Positions 1 to 8,747 of a stretch of DNA of 64,000 bases are shown in pieces. Both the position numbers and the translations under genes were made by a program. Numbering within the stretch: position 1 is the first letter of the stretch; every line of letters begins with the position of its first letter. The stretch covers positions 1 through 64,000 of the forward strand of contig CAZQKX010000013.1 of the NCBI GenBank assembly GCA_964594065.1, in the 5' to 3' direction. The notes under the pieces were generated by a model. The model saw only the letters and a list, made by a program, of their open reading frames with translations, was not told where the DNA came from and made no database searches. The DNA comes from 4572-13 sp964594065. Lineage in GTDB: Bacteria; Planctomycetota; Phycisphaerae; Sedimentisphaerales; Anaerohalosphaeraceae.

Positions 1-2
1 AA

Positions 3-797
3 GCGAAAAACAGAAAAATCGTCAATAAAATCAAGTTATTCAGATGTCCCATCTGCACGATTCTAAAAAGTTTGGAAATTGTTCCTGCAGACATTGATAC
101 CTATAGAGCCCTTGCGGGATATCATTATCGCCACAGATCTTCGGGCCCGTATACACATCTTTTTGCGATTCGCGATGAACACCTTCGGCGTAGCAAACAA
201 ACCGCCCCAGCCATAGGCGTGGTCGTTTATCGACCACCGGTACCAAATTTGGCGGTCCGTAACAGGGCCACGGACCGATTCTTTGCAGGGCTGAGTCGCT
301 CTGCGGGCCTGGTGTTTCTCAACCGGCACGTACTGTGCATCAGCCGGGTCATCATCGATCCGCGGTATCGCGGGCTGGGATTGGCAAGTTGGCTCCTGCA
401 AAAAACGATGCCGGCTGTCGGCGCGAGCATGATCGAGGCATCCAGCATCATGGGCCGTTTTCATCCGTTTTTCGAGCGGGCCGGAATGCGGAAATTTACG
501 CCGGAGCCCGATGTGAAAACCGAGCGGATGAAGACCGCCCTGGAAACCGTCGGGATCGAAGATGCGTTGTGGATCGACAGCGAAAAAGTTCACGAGCGGA
601 TCGAGTTGCTGGATGCGCCGCTGCGTGGATTCATCGAACAACAAATGCGCAACTTCCTGCAGAAGTTCCAAAGCCAACGCAACATGAGCCACAGCATCGA
701 ACGAACAGACTTTCTATTAAGCAAACTCGGCGACCCTGGCCCTTATTACGCATGGCTGAATCCCGACAAGAAGGTGCCCGGCCTGGAACTTATATAA
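3..797 (+). CDS. GNAT-like acetyltransferase domain protein, 5' end outside window
   Basis: The frame is open from the left edge to a TAA at 795-797, so the N-terminus probably lies outside the window; the only start-like codon near the edge is a TTG at 72 with no good ribosome-binding site. The visible part has a GNAT-like core: RVIIDPRYRGLGLASWLL resembles the acetyl-CoA-binding V/I-x-P-x-x-R-x-x-G-x-G segment, followed by a FFERAGM stretch typical of the last strand and helix. A CPIC pair just upstream could bind metal. Composition and motifs resemble the acetyltransferase-like part of proteins grouped with ABC-ATPase fusions (COG2401), but no Walker motifs are visible here. Substrate unknown. 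A ParB-fold gene follows about 1.1 kb downstream, which may be a functional link. Confidence 0.6.
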   Translation, partial: AKNRKIVNKIKLFRCPICTILKSLEIVPADIDTYRALAGYHYRHRSSGPYTHLFAIRDEHLRRSKQTAPAIGVVVYRPPVPNLAVRNRATDRFFAGLSRSAGLVFLNRHVLCISRVIIDPRYRGLGLASWLLQKTMPAVGASMIEASSIMGRFHPFFERAGMRKFTPEPDVKTERMKTALETVGIEDALWIDSEKVHERIELLDAPLRGFIEQQMRNFLQKFQSQRNMSHSIERTDFLLSKLGDPGPYYAWLNPDKKVPGLELI

Positions 798-897
798 CAC
801 GTCAAAAAAGACTTGCAATATCCCAAGTCAATCGATATAGTACGCTCCAGTCGAAAGAACTCGATATTAATGGAACCGTTCGAAAGGAGACCGAACT

Positions 898-1065
898 ATG
901 GTAATTCTGAAAATCATCCTGGCGATCTTGCTTCCTCCCATCGCCGCATTTATGCAGGTCGGAGCGACCAAACACCTGTGGATCAATATCATTCTAACAT
1001 TAGCGTGCGGCCTTCCCGGCGTAATACACGCACTGTGGCTGGTCCTGACCGACCAATCCGGATAG
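898..1065 (+). CDS. YqaE/Pmp3 family small membrane protein
   Basis: A 55-residue gene with a strong ribosome-binding site (AAAGGAGA at 883-890) 7 bases before ATG 898. The protein is two hydrophobic segments, VILKIILAILLPPIAAFMQV and INIILTLACGLPGVIHALWL, with the family's P-P-x-x-x-F-x-Q-V-G and L-x-x-x-P-G-x-I-H-A signatures. Members of the UPF0057/Pmp3 family are roughly 50-60 residues long and sit in the plasma membrane, where they are linked to membrane potential and salt or cold stress. Length and both motifs match, so the family call is secure although the role here is unknown. It lies 100 bases after the acetyltransferase-like gene on the same strand and may be co-transcribed. Confidence 0.85.
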   Translation: MVILKIILAILLPPIAAFMQVGATKHLWINIILTLACGLPGVIHALWLVLTDQSG

Positions 1066-1074
1066 ACGGAGATA

Positions 1075-1300
1075 CAACTGATACAGAAGCCCGAAGCGGA
1101 AGCGCCGGGATATTTAATATTGTATATTTTAGATTTGATATTATTCTATCATGTCGTTTGCGCTCCATGCTGCTGTAGTACTCATGTGTTAGGCATTCCG
1201 AAACGTTAGTGTGGCAGCCACTGAGCACAACGAAGGGGATGGCTATTATATGCCCATCGGCCTCATTTCATTCAGTTGCTATCACACAACGAATTGTTCA
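1075..1300. repeat. Dispersed intergenic repeat cluster
   Basis: This spacer holds copies of sequences found elsewhere in the window. A GAAGC..GCGCCGGGATA part is followed by an AT-rich TTTGATATT part and then TATCATGTCGTTTGCGCTCC at about 1148. Related copies lie near 7433, 17758, 24933, 29540 and 43947, and inverted near 62110. A second element, CATCGGCCTCATTTCATTC at about 1256, recurs near 14658 and 22318. The second element overlaps the upstream TTG of the next reading frame, which argues against that start. Confidence 0.7.
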
Positions 1301-1356
1301 ACATCAACTTCCAAATAGCATTAGTGCAAGATTTAATTAGACAGAGGAACATAAAC

Positions 1357-1608
1357 ATGATTGGTAAAATCAAAAAAAATGTTGATTTCCAAATTATAGC
1401 ACCTCTTGAAGGTAGAGGTAATATATTGGAATTTATTGATGAGAATGAAGATGCGTTTATGGAGATTAATATTAATGAACAGGATGAACGGTTTTTAACC
1501 GTATACAAAACAGAAAATCATATCATGATTTCCTTGAGTGACATAGAAAAAAGAATTGAGATTTCAAAAAGAAAAATTATAAACATAGACCCTCAAGAGC
1601 TTGAATGA
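1357..1608 (+). CDS. Hypothetical protein, 83 residues, AT-rich
   Basis: No recognised family. ATG 1357 is chosen because AGAGGAAC lies about 9 bases upstream; the longer frame from TTG 1276 starts inside a dispersed repeat copy and is unlikely. The protein is acidic in the middle (NILEFIDENEDAFMEININ) and lysine/arginine-rich near the end, has no signal peptide or membrane segment, and is predicted cytosolic. The coding region is much more AT-rich than its neighbours, which may mean recent transfer. It stands alone between repeat-filled spacers and is followed by a hairpin. Confidence 0.5.
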   Translation: MIGKIKKNVDFQIIAPLEGRGNILEFIDENEDAFMEININEQDERFLTVYKTENHIMISLSDIEKRIEISKRKIINIDPQELE

Positions 1609-1654
1609 ACTAAAGAAACCATAAAAAAACCCAGACGCCCGAAAGAGCCTGGGG

Positions 1655-1675
1655 CCTGACGCTTAAAGCGTCAGG
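1655..1675 (+). terminator. Hairpin after the 83-residue gene, possible terminator
   Basis: CCTGACGCT and AGCGTCAGG form a perfect 9-bp stem with a TAA loop about 45 bases after the stop codon. The tail is AT-rich but lacks a long T run, so termination strength is uncertain. Confidence 0.5.
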
Positions 1676-1770
1676 GATATATTTATATTATCGGATATTT
1701 ACACGGTTTGTTCAAGCATTTTTTATAAATCAACGATTATCCGCTTGGTGCCATGCCCATTTGCAAAACT

Positions 1771-1835
1771 GTCACCCTCGCGAAGGCGGGGGTCCATCGA
1801 TAAAGCTGGATTCGGCGCCATTCGCGGGAATGACA
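1771..1835. repeat. Palindromic GTCAnCCC..GGGnnTGAC repeat
   Basis: The two arms, GTCACCCTCGCGAAGGCGGG and the TTCGCGGGAATGAC end, can fold into a long hairpin around a short centre containing TCCA and TGGA. Similar copies lie at 7110-7174, 11152-11253, 25624-25665 (half), 29600-29682, 42173-42212 (half) and 55989-56071, always in spacers. The form is that of a REP or MITE-type element; no transposase was seen in the window. Confidence 0.75.
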
Positions 1836-1896
1836 AAGCAATATTCGGTGCCACCCGACAATCTACAATATTCATTTTAATGGAAGGAGCTTTACT

Positions 1897-2568
1897 ATGT
1901 CTACGTCTGCACAAACACAATCGCCGACTCAACAAATGGTTGTCTCTCTGCCGCTGCGAAAGTTGGTGGCGCATCCGGCAAATCCGAATCGCATGAGTGA
2001 CGCGGCGTTCAAGAAACTCGTCAAACACATCGAGCGCACCGGTCAGTACGAACCAATCGTCGTGCGCGTCCATCCGCATCGAAAGAACTGCTGGCAGATC
2101 CTTAGCGGCCATCACCGTGTGCGGGCATTAAGCCGGAACGGCTGCACACATGCCGACTGCGTGGTGTTTGCCGCCGATGATGCCGAAGCATTGGTTTACC
2201 TGGCGACGCTGAATAAGCTGTCCGGGCGGGATAACGTGCATAAAAAAAGCCGGCTCATCGAGCAGCTCTGCAAACGCTACGACAGCAAAGCGCTTTCGCG
2301 GATGCTGCCGGAAAGCAGAACTGCCATCGAAAAACTCAACTGCCTTGCCAAACAGCAGCCACTGCCGAAACCAAAAACCGAGACACCGTTTCTGCTTCCG
2401 ATGACATTCTTTGTAACCGAGCAGCAGCATCAGCTCATCGGCAAAGCCTTTGAAAAAGCAGCCGGAGAAAATAACGCCGGCAACCGCAGCGAAAAACGCC
2501 TGCGCGCCCTCTGCCGCATTGCAAAAGCCTATCTCGAAATATATCCGGAAAAATCCCTGTCATTGTAG
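1897..2568 (+). CDS. ParB/Srx-fold nuclease-like protein
   Basis: A 223-residue protein with an N-terminal ParB-like domain (about residues 18-110): LPLRKLVAHPANPN is the first strand and loop, and ILSGHHRVRALSRNG matches the G-x-H-R core of the family. The C-terminal half is rich in charged helices and has no named domain. ATG 1897 has AAGGAG at 1884-1889 at good spacing. Members of this fold bind or cut DNA, or bind nucleotides, so partition of a chromosome cannot be assumed. It lacks the central helix-turn-helix of true ParB. The leader GGAAGGAGCTTTACTATG closely resembles those of phage-type genes at 53418 and 55319, suggesting a shared mobile-element origin. Confidence 0.75.
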   Translation: MSTSAQTQSPTQQMVVSLPLRKLVAHPANPNRMSDAAFKKLVKHIERTGQYEPIVVRVHPHRKNCWQILSGHHRVRALSRNGCTHADCVVFAADDAEALVYLATLNKLSGRDNVHKKSRLIEQLCKRYDSKALSRMLPESRTAIEKLNCLAKQQPLPKPKTETPFLLPMTFFVTEQQHQLIGKAFEKAAGENNAGNRSEKRLRALCRIAKAYLEIYPEKSLSL

Positions 2569-2643
2569 GAACAGTCATGGTATAATACGTTGTCAACATA
2601 GGAGAATTACATCCAACGTTTTTAATCTCTGGAGTTGTCTATC

Positions 2644-3099
<456 letters not shown>

Positions 3100-3408
3100 C
3101 AGATCTGCCAATCAATTCCTGATATCAATCAGCGTTACAGGCTCTGATCGGCTGTTTTTCGTTATAATTTAGCATTTCTATTGCAATTGCGGCAGACATT
3201 TGATATAAGATCTTGGTGCGTATCCGGTATACAAGCATAGACAGCACTTCGAGAGTTCAACCCTCATCGACTTCCTTGTGCAATCGTTGTACTGAATGAC
3301 GCCCTGTTTGAATCGCGGGTCAAAATCGTATGGCCGGCTTTCGAACGATGATTGCCGGGAGGAATACCTCCGGCCAGTACGAATGATTTAACTTTTTAGG
3401 AACACACA
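3100..3408. other. Non-coding spacer before the helicase gene
   Basis: A 309-base spacer with no convincing reading frame and none of the window's dispersed repeats. DEAD-box helicase genes often have long regulatory 5' leaders, so part of it may be transcribed; no specific element could be identified. Confidence 0.4.
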
Positions 3409-4860
3409 ATGCCATTTACTGTTATGGGTCTGACCGACCCGCTCGTGCAGGGAATCCTTGCCACCGGCTATAATGCCCCCACTGAAATTCAGGCCCAGGC
3501 CATCCCCGCCGCCGTTGAAGGAAAAGACATCATCGGCTGCGCCCAGACGGGTACGGGCAAAACCGCAGCCTTTGTGCTGCCGATCTTAAACCGGATCGAA
3601 CACAGCGTCAAACCCAAACGCAGGCGGGTCAAGGCGCTGATCCTGACGCCGACGCGTGAGCTGGCGGTGCAGATCGACAAATCCGTCACCGGTTATGGAC
3701 GTTTTCTGGATATTCAATCGACGGCCGTTTATGGCGGCGTGCCGATCCAAAGCCAGTTCAAGACCCTGCGGCGCGGTGTCGAGATCGTCGCGGCCACGCC
3801 GGGACGGCTGCTGGATCACCTCAACCGCGGAACGATCGATCTGCGTCAGGTGGAAATTCTGGTGCTGGACGAAGCCGATCGGATGCTGGACATGGGATTC
3901 ATCAACGACATCAAGAAGATCATCGATGACCTGCCGAAAAAACGGCAGACGATGTTGTTTTCGGCCACCATCTCGCCGCAGATACAAAAACTGGCCGCCA
4001 ACATTTTGACCGACCCGACAATGATCCAGATCGGCCGGCCGCGAAATCCGATCGAAACGATCACCCAGCACATTTGCCCGGTTCCGGCAGCGCAGAAAAT
4101 GGACCTGCTGCTGTATCTGCTGGATAGCAGCGACATGGACAGCGTGCTGGTTTTTTCCCGCACCAAGCACGGCGCCGATAAGATCTGCCGCAAGCTGAAG
4201 CGGGCCGATATCAACGCCGTCGCGATCCACTCCGATCGCACACAAAAGCAACGCCAGAAGGCGCTGGATGGTTTCAAACGAGGTCAGTTCCAGGTGATGG
4301 TCGCCACCGACATCGCCGCACGCGGCATCAACGTCGAGGGCATCTCGCACGTGGTCAACTACGATGTACCGGCGTACGCCGAGGATTATATCCACCGCAT
4401 CGGACGCACGGGACGGGCCGAGGCCACCGGCGATGCGATCACATTTGTTTCTCACGAGGAAATCAAGCATATTCGCAAGATCGAAGGCTTTATCGGTAAA
4501 AAGTTCAAGCCCAGAAATATTGACGGATTCGCCTATACCCAAACCGTTTCACTGGACGCAAAGCCGGCCGGCAAGAAAAGCAAGCCCGGTTCGTCACAGC
4601 GAAAACGCGCCAAGGCCAAACAAGGCGGCCGCGCTGCGAGCGACCAATCCAGACCGAAATCGCCGGCCAAAAAGAAGTCGACCTTCAAAAAGAAAAAACT
4701 CAAATCATTCGGCAAAGACTCCGACGGTGAAAATCAAAGACCCGGCCGCAGGCCCTTCGGTAAAAAGAAAAAGGCAACGAAAAGGAAGAAACGAAAAACC
4801 GTCGTCTTCAAAGGCCTCAAAAAGAAAGCAGACAAGCCCCACAAAAAACGCCGGGATTAA
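3409..4860 (+). CDS. rhlE: DEAD-box RNA helicase, RhlE type
   Basis: A 483-residue ATP-dependent RNA helicase. Both RecA-like domains are complete: Q-motif region GYNAPTEIQAQAIP (residues 20-33), Walker A AQTGTGKT (45-52), PTRELA, DEAD (153-156), SAT (184-186), VATDIAARG and HRIGRTGR (328-335). The last hundred residues are a Lys/Arg-rich tail that probably binds RNA, as in RhlE proteins involved in ribosome assembly and cold growth. Start ATG 3409 follows AGGAACACACA. The protein is longer than minimal RhlE because of the tail. A decayed copy of the tail's last 22 or so codons lies at 7003-7071, showing that a second copy once existed nearby. Confidence 0.9.
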   Translation: MPFTVMGLTDPLVQGILATGYNAPTEIQAQAIPAAVEGKDIIGCAQTGTGKTAAFVLPILNRIEHSVKPKRRRVKALILTPTRELAVQIDKSVTGYGRFLDIQSTAVYGGVPIQSQFKTLRRGVEIVAATPGRLLDHLNRGTIDLRQVEILVLDEADRMLDMGFINDIKKIIDDLPKKRQTMLFSATISPQIQKLAANILTDPTMIQIGRPRNPIETITQHICPVPAAQKMDLLLYLLDSSDMDSVLVFSRTKHGADKICRKLKRADINAVAIHSDRTQKQRQKALDGFKRGQFQVMVATDIAARGINVEGISHVVNYDVPAYAEDYIHRIGRTGRAEATGDAITFVSHEEIKHIRKIEGFIGKKFKPRNIDGFAYTQTVSLDAKPAGKKSKPGSSQRKRAKAKQGGRAASDQSRPKSPAKKKSTFKKKKLKSFGKDSDGENQRPGRRPFGKKKKATKRKKRKTVVFKGLKKKADKPHKKRRD

Positions 4861-4895
4861 GCAGTACTGTCAACAAACTCAACAATTCACCCAAC

Positions 4896-4924
4896 AAAAA
4901 AGGCCGGGCTAAAAAACCCGGCCT
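4896..4924 (-). terminator. Intrinsic terminator between convergent genes
   Basis: AGGCCGGG (4901-4908) and CCCGGCCT (4917-4924) form an 8-bp stem. Read on the minus strand the stem is followed directly by a T run (4896-4900), so it best serves the anti-sigma gene at 4951-6246; on the plus strand it would follow the helicase gene but has no T run. Confidence 0.75.
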
Positions 4925-4950
4925 GTAGATGACAATCAGATCACCCATGT

Positions 4951-6246
4951 TTACGGCTGTATGGGTAACTGGTCTTCAAGTACCTCCACAACACTCAGAT
5001 CGCCAAGGACCGCCTGATACTCTTGTTTTTCTTCATCATACCACCAGCAGACGATCATCTCGGCCTGTCCCAGCATAATGTCTTGTCCCGCATAGCCCCA
5101 ACTGCCGGAAACCTTCTTTTCCTGAACAACATAAATGCCATTCAAGATTTGGCTCATCTCTATACCCGCTTGGTCTAATTCTTCCTGAGGGTCACCTTCT
5201 TTATCGTATGCTTTGATGATATGCGGCTTAAAGGCCTCAGGATCATTCAGTTGCTCTTCGGTCGGAAACCGACCGTCATTCATCCTGGCCCAGAAACCAA
5301 GAACATGAACCAGACTGTTGCTATCGATGGGACTGTCGTTCAAGTATTTTTGTTCAAACATATATCCTTCCGGCGGCTCCAGACTAAAGAGCGATTTATC
5401 CAACTCAACGTCCCACTGGAAATCGTACATGGTTCTGGTTGTATCCTGAGAAATTCCCAACCCACTGCCTCGACTACTGCCGACCATGCCGCCGATACTG
5501 TTGCCTCCATCGCCGCCAAAATCGCGTTGTGATAATGACAACTGAGGTATCACAATATTCTTTTCTGTATTTGCATATGTTTTGTGTTCGACTTTGACGG
5601 GAAGATTAATCTCTGGATCGACCCATGCCGTAATTGTTTCAAATGGAACGTCCCACACATAAACATGTGTCATCTGTCCATCAAGTTCTTCCCGGCCGAC
5701 AAACTCTGCCTCTGCCTCGTGCAGTTTTTTCACCCAACCAATGAAGCTGGACTTTTTTGTTTTCATTGTTGGGCTTGGCTCTCCATACCGTGTCGCTTCC
5801 TTCCTGGAGGGATAAAGCCACAACGTTACCCGGCTGACAGGTTCCATGATCATAATCGTATCGTGTCCAAATTCAACTCGTACAACACCCTCTTGGCTAA
5901 CCATTTTGAGTCTGTTAGAAGTGTGTCCAGATCTCTCTGATATTTCTTTATAGACAACATTTCCTGCGTTGCTGATGTTTTCCAGTACCTCCGCCCATGC
6001 AGGTGTACCGTTGAGCAAATTGATTCCAATCAGTGCCGCAATCACTATTACCACCGCAGCAGCGAATTTTGTTAGTTTACTTTTCATGATATGTCTCCAT
6101 AGATCCGGTTTATTAGCTACCGGCCTCTTTTGTTTTGATTTGGACATCGCCCTGACAGCATCATCAAGAACAACATTGTCCACATCGCTATTAGTTATTA
6201 TAGGTGTTTCTGTAAACAATTTTTCTATAGGGTCTGATGGTCTCAT
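4951..6246 (-). CDS. Membrane-anchored anti-sigma-like protein with LolA-like outer domain
   Basis: The 431-residue protein has a charged cytoplasmic N-terminus of about 55 residues, one membrane segment (FAAAVVIVIAALIGINLLNG) and a large extracytoplasmic domain. It sits just downstream of an ECF sigma factor gene (102-base gap, same strand), the usual arrangement of sigma and anti-sigma genes. The early outer part (AWAEVLENI...VVYKE) resembles the LolA/LppX-like fold found in planctomycete anti-sigma partners; the C-terminal part is not recognised. The inferred role is to hold the sigma factor at the membrane until an envelope signal arrives. The classic zinc anti-sigma motif is not visible, so the function rests on context. 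Confidence 0.65.
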   Translation of the reverse strand: MRPSDPIEKLFTETPIITNSDVDNVVLDDAVRAMSKSKQKRPVANKPDLWRHIMKSKLTKFAAAVVIVIAALIGINLLNGTPAWAEVLENISNAGNVVYKEISERSGHTSNRLKMVSQEGVVRVEFGHDTIMIMEPVSRVTLWLYPSRKEATRYGEPSPTMKTKKSSFIGWVKKLHEAEAEFVGREELDGQMTHVYVWDVPFETITAWVDPEINLPVKVEHKTYANTEKNIVIPQLSLSQRDFGGDGGNSIGGMVGSSRGSGLGISQDTTRTMYDFQWDVELDKSLFSLEPPEGYMFEQKYLNDSPIDSNSLVHVLGFWARMNDGRFPTEEQLNDPEAFKPHIIKAYDKEGDPQEELDQAGIEMSQILNGIYVVQEKKVSGSWGYAGQDIMLGQAEMIVCWWYDEEKQEYQAVLGDLSVVEVLEDQLPIQP

Positions 6247-6347
6247 TTTTTTGCCTCACAATTCATACCCTTAAGGGTAATAAGTTCCTGCACGTAAAGT
6301 CGAAACTTACGGTTGCAGCGTTACATAGCCGCACAGAACAGGTTTTT

Positions 6348-6902
6348 TTAGTCGCAATCATTTAAGAGTGACCTCAGTTTGTCAAGTCCATAGCGGTACC
6401 TGCTTTGGACTGTATTAATGGACGTTTGCTGCATGCGAGCGATGTCCCTAAATTTTATCCCGCCGTACAGATGCAGGACGATCACTTCCCGCTGTTCATA
6501 CGGCAGTTGCGAAAGAGCGTTGTTGAGCCGGTCCAACTTTTCGTTGTGAAGAATCCACCGATCCGGTCTGGGCGATTTCGAAATAACTGATTCGGCTAAC
6601 TTTAAATCACAGGTTGCCCGAAGACGCCGGCGGTTATTGACCGTCCGCGCACGGTTCGCCACACAAGTCGCAAGGAAGCTTTTCAGATTGCCGGTAATCC
6701 TGATACTCTGAGCCGATTGTGCCAGCATTACAACGACATCGTGAACAACATCTTCAGCAACACTTTTGTCATTGAGCAGCGCGGTCGATATTTTCAGCAA
6801 ATGAACCTTATACTTGTCGTAGATGCGGCTGAAAGCATCGGTACTTCCACACTTAAATTTCCAAATAAGCAGTTTGTCTTCCATACGCTCAATTCTAATC
6901 AT
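6348..6902 (-). CDS. ECF-family RNA polymerase sigma factor
   Basis: A 184-residue sigma-70 family protein. Region 2 is seen in DAFSRIYDKYKVHLLKIS and SVAEDVVHDVVVMLAQ, and region 4 in LSQLPYEQREVIVLHLYGG followed by the helix-turn-helix FRDIARMQQTSINTVQSRYR. There is no region 1.1 or 3, as expected for the ECF group. The first ATG (6902) and a second six codons later are both possible; neither has a strong ribosome-binding site. It is followed by a membrane protein that is probably its anti-sigma factor. Target genes are unknown. Confidence 0.85.
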   Translation of the reverse strand: MIRIERMEDKLLIWKFKCGSTDAFSRIYDKYKVHLLKISTALLNDKSVAEDVVHDVVVMLAQSAQSIRITGNLKSFLATCVANRARTVNNRRRLRATCDLKLAESVISKSPRPDRWILHNEKLDRLNNALSQLPYEQREVIVLHLYGGIKFRDIARMQQTSINTVQSRYRYGLDKLRSLLNDCD

Positions 6903-7002
6903 TATTGGCCAAACGATTGCAATCTACCTGTAACACAAATAACCCCTGCATTTTAGTCTAAATAAAAAGGAATTATTAGTAAAAAAAACGTTCAATAGCT
7001 CA

Positions 7003-7071
7003 AAACGCAAAACGGCCATCTTTAAGAGCCTCAAAAACAAATTTGACAAACCCCACAAAAAAAGGTCTTGA
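7003..7071 (+). pseudogene. Remnant of an RhlE-type helicase C-terminal tail
   Basis: In one frame this stretch reads KRKTAIFKSLKNKFDKPHKK followed by RS and a TGA stop. The C-terminus of the helicase at 3409-4860 ends KRKTVVFKGLKKKADKPHKK followed by RRD. Both the residues and the stop position line up, so this is a decayed tail fragment of a duplicated helicase gene. The upstream frame stays open for a short distance but shows no further match. Confidence 0.75.
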
Positions 7072-7109
7072 GGCTGAAAGCTGAATGTTCAATCATGCCG
7101 CGACACTTT

Positions 7110-7174
7110 GTCATTCCCGCAAAGGCGCCGAATCCAGCGTTACTGATGGACCCGGCGCCTTTGCGGGGGTGACA
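7110..7174. repeat. Palindromic GTCAnCCC..GGGnnTGAC repeat
   Basis: Near-perfect hairpin arms TCATTCCCGCAAAGGCGCC and GGCGCCTTTGCGGGGGTGA around a centre with TCCAGCGTTACTGATGGA. It is the cleanest copy of the family seen at 1771-1835. Confidence 0.8.
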
Positions 7175-7200
7175 GTTTATAGATATTTGATATTGCTTTG

Positions 7201-7460
7201 TTATGTCGCCCCGTTGGGGCTAAGCAAGAAGAGCAGTCCTCCATACCGGGGGCTTACGCCGCCCGGCTATTGTATCATTATCCCTTCGGGATATTCAGCT
7301 CAGCAAACGGTATCCTAAGTGGCAACCACAAAGTGGTGTAATATAGTAGCCGGTGGTGTAAACCTCCGGAACAGAAGCTTCCTGTTTTCTTTGAGCCCCC
7401 AAGGGGCGATATAATGTAAACATCATTCGTTTTATCATGTCGCTTGCGCTCCATGCTATT
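7201..7460. repeat. Two-part intergenic repeat, order A then B
   Basis: Part A (7201-7306) has GTCGCCCCGTTGGGGC, ACCGGGGGCTTACGCCGCCC and CCCTTCGGGATATTCAG. Part B (7321-7428) has GGCAACCACAAAGTGGTGTA, GCCGGTGGTGTAAAC and GAGCCCCCAAGGGGCGATA. Both parts are full of short hairpins. The same parts lie at 9441-9665 in the opposite order. A TATCATGTCGCTTGCGCTCC repeat follows at 7433. Confidence 0.7.
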
Positions 7461-7499
7461 GTGGTACCCATGCGATGGATACTGTTGGAGTGAAGTCTC

Positions 7500-7527
7500 T
7501 TGCAAATAGTGTGTGATTGTTTATAAT
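7500..7527 (+). promoter_or_regulatory. Candidate promoter, possibly giving a leaderless mRNA
   Basis: TTGCAA (7500-7505), a 16-base spacer and a perfect TATAAT (7522-7527) lie directly before ATG 7535. A transcript starting 7 bases after the -10 box would begin at or next to the start codon, which fits the absence of a ribosome-binding site. Confidence 0.4.
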
Positions 7528-7534
7528 CTCGCCC

Positions 7535-7954
7535 ATGGCGAAGAAATTAAAATGCGTGATGAAGAGCTTTGGGATTTATGAACCGTTCGACAAGGACAGC
7601 GCCGAGCTGCCGCGGTTTTTGACCCGGTCGGTCAAGATCCCCGCCCGCGTCGGCATCGAGTTCGGCTACATCCTGCACATCACCGGCGGCAAGGGCAAAA
7701 AGCTTAGCTTTCAAATCGACCATCCGCCGTTTAAAGACAGCAGCGGCCAGATCGCGCCGCCCTTCGTCGGCCAGGTCCGTATCACCCGTAACGACTACCG
7801 ATTTTTTCTGGGCGATTCGATATGGCTGCCCGTTGAAGATAAACTGGGGCCGTGGAAGCTGACAACGACCTGCGGCAGCAAAACGATTGCCGAAAAAACG
7901 TTGACCATCGTGCCCGAAGAAGACTACGACGAAACCCACACCGGACATTATTAA
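7535..7954 (+). CDS. DUF3859-type protein
   Basis: A 139-residue protein without signal peptide or membrane segment. The pattern GIEFGYILHITGGKGKKL, then DHPPFKDSSG and a C-terminal GPWKLTTTCGSKTIAEKTLT beta-sandwich part, resembles DUF3859 proteins, whose function is unknown. The frame extends to TTG 7517 but ATG 7535 is preferred. No ribosome-binding site is present; a promoter-like sequence ends only seven bases upstream, so translation may be leaderless. It is GC-rich compared with the next gene and stands alone between repeats. Confidence 0.65.
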   Translation: MAKKLKCVMKSFGIYEPFDKDSAELPRFLTRSVKIPARVGIEFGYILHITGGKGKKLSFQIDHPPFKDSSGQIAPPFVGQVRITRNDYRFFLGDSIWLPVEDKLGPWKLTTTCGSKTIAEKTLTIVPEEDYDETHTGHY

Positions 7955-7980
7955 CCGAGATTAAAGCTTTTTTAGAACCT

Positions 7981-8709
7981 TCATTTGCTCTCTATCCAAG
8001 AGCCACCTCTAAAGACATATTCAGCTCCCTCTTGATTAACTGCAACAGGTACGTCCCTGTCTACATCAACTGCTTCCATCTTCTCCCAATCCATCCCCAG
8101 CATAATATATTGTCTATTTACTTTTTTTAAAGTATTATCAGCTATAAAGCGAACATCAAAATACCCGTCAAAATCGATATCAATGTGAAAATCACGATAC
8201 TTTTTCTTACTACCGTCACCTCTGTTTTGCATGGGAAAATATCGAAAATTCTCCCACCGATTATCCCCTTTATAATCAATGCTAATAAAACCTGAAGGCT
8301 TTTCCTGAGTTACACAAAGCTTACTCGGTAAGCCATCCGAATTCAAAAAGAACGTACAATTCAATTCACTATCTGTTGTACATGTAAACATGGACATTGT
8401 TAGGTCATCACTTGTCTCCCATTTTTGACTGGTGAAATTAAATCTCGATACTCCTTTGTTTTCCATTTCTAAATGATCCATGAAAATCCCCCCGTCACCC
8501 GAAGAATCGGTAATGCTACCTTTTGTAACTTTTAATCTTATCTCTTTAAATCCCTCGAGTTTATTCAGCTCGTCTATCGTGTTAATATAAACCGCATCTT
8601 CTTCTTGTATTTCAATGTTAAGCTGTTTTGCAGATTGATTCCTTATTATCCAATAAGACAAAATGATAATAAGAACAGGAATAAATATTAATAAATGCTT
8701 TTTTTTCAT
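7981..8709 (-). CDS. Hypothetical membrane-anchored protein
   Basis: A 242-residue protein with a single N-terminal membrane anchor (KKKHLLIFIPVLIIILSYWI) and an extracytoplasmic remainder of no known family. The remainder is rich in aromatic and Asp residues (DFHIDIDFDGYFDVRFIADN), a beta-rich look. The frame extends to ATG 8733, but the methionine at 8709 directly before the lysine-rich anchor is the more natural start. The gene is clearly more AT-rich than its neighbours. It ends close to the oppositely directed DUF3859 gene and starts 38 bases after the lipoprotein gene, so it may share that transcript. Confidence 0.6.
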   Translation of the reverse strand: MKKKHLLIFIPVLIIILSYWIIRNQSAKQLNIEIQEEDAVYINTIDELNKLEGFKEIRLKVTKGSITDSSGDGGIFMDHLEMENKGVSRFNFTSQKWETSDDLTMSMFTCTTDSELNCTFFLNSDGLPSKLCVTQEKPSGFISIDYKGDNRWENFRYFPMQNRGDGSKKKYRDFHIDIDFDGYFDVRFIADNTLKKVNRQYIMLGMDWEKMEAVDVDRDVPVAVNQEGAEYVFRGGSWIESK

Positions 8710-8747
8710 ATCACTTAACCTTTTTCGAAACATTCAATTCTGCCGGG

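Noticed and set aside
1276..1356. Upstream extension of the 83-residue gene to TTG 1276
   Set aside because: The start lies inside a repeat copy also seen near 14658 and 22318, while ATG 1357 has a ribosome-binding site.
1897..2568. Chromosome-partitioning ParB
   Set aside because: Only the N-terminal ParB fold is present; there is no helix-turn-helix middle domain and no parA neighbour.
3586..4542. A 318-codon minus-strand frame within the helicase gene
   Set aside because: Fully inside a gene with all DEAD-box motifs; a shadow frame.
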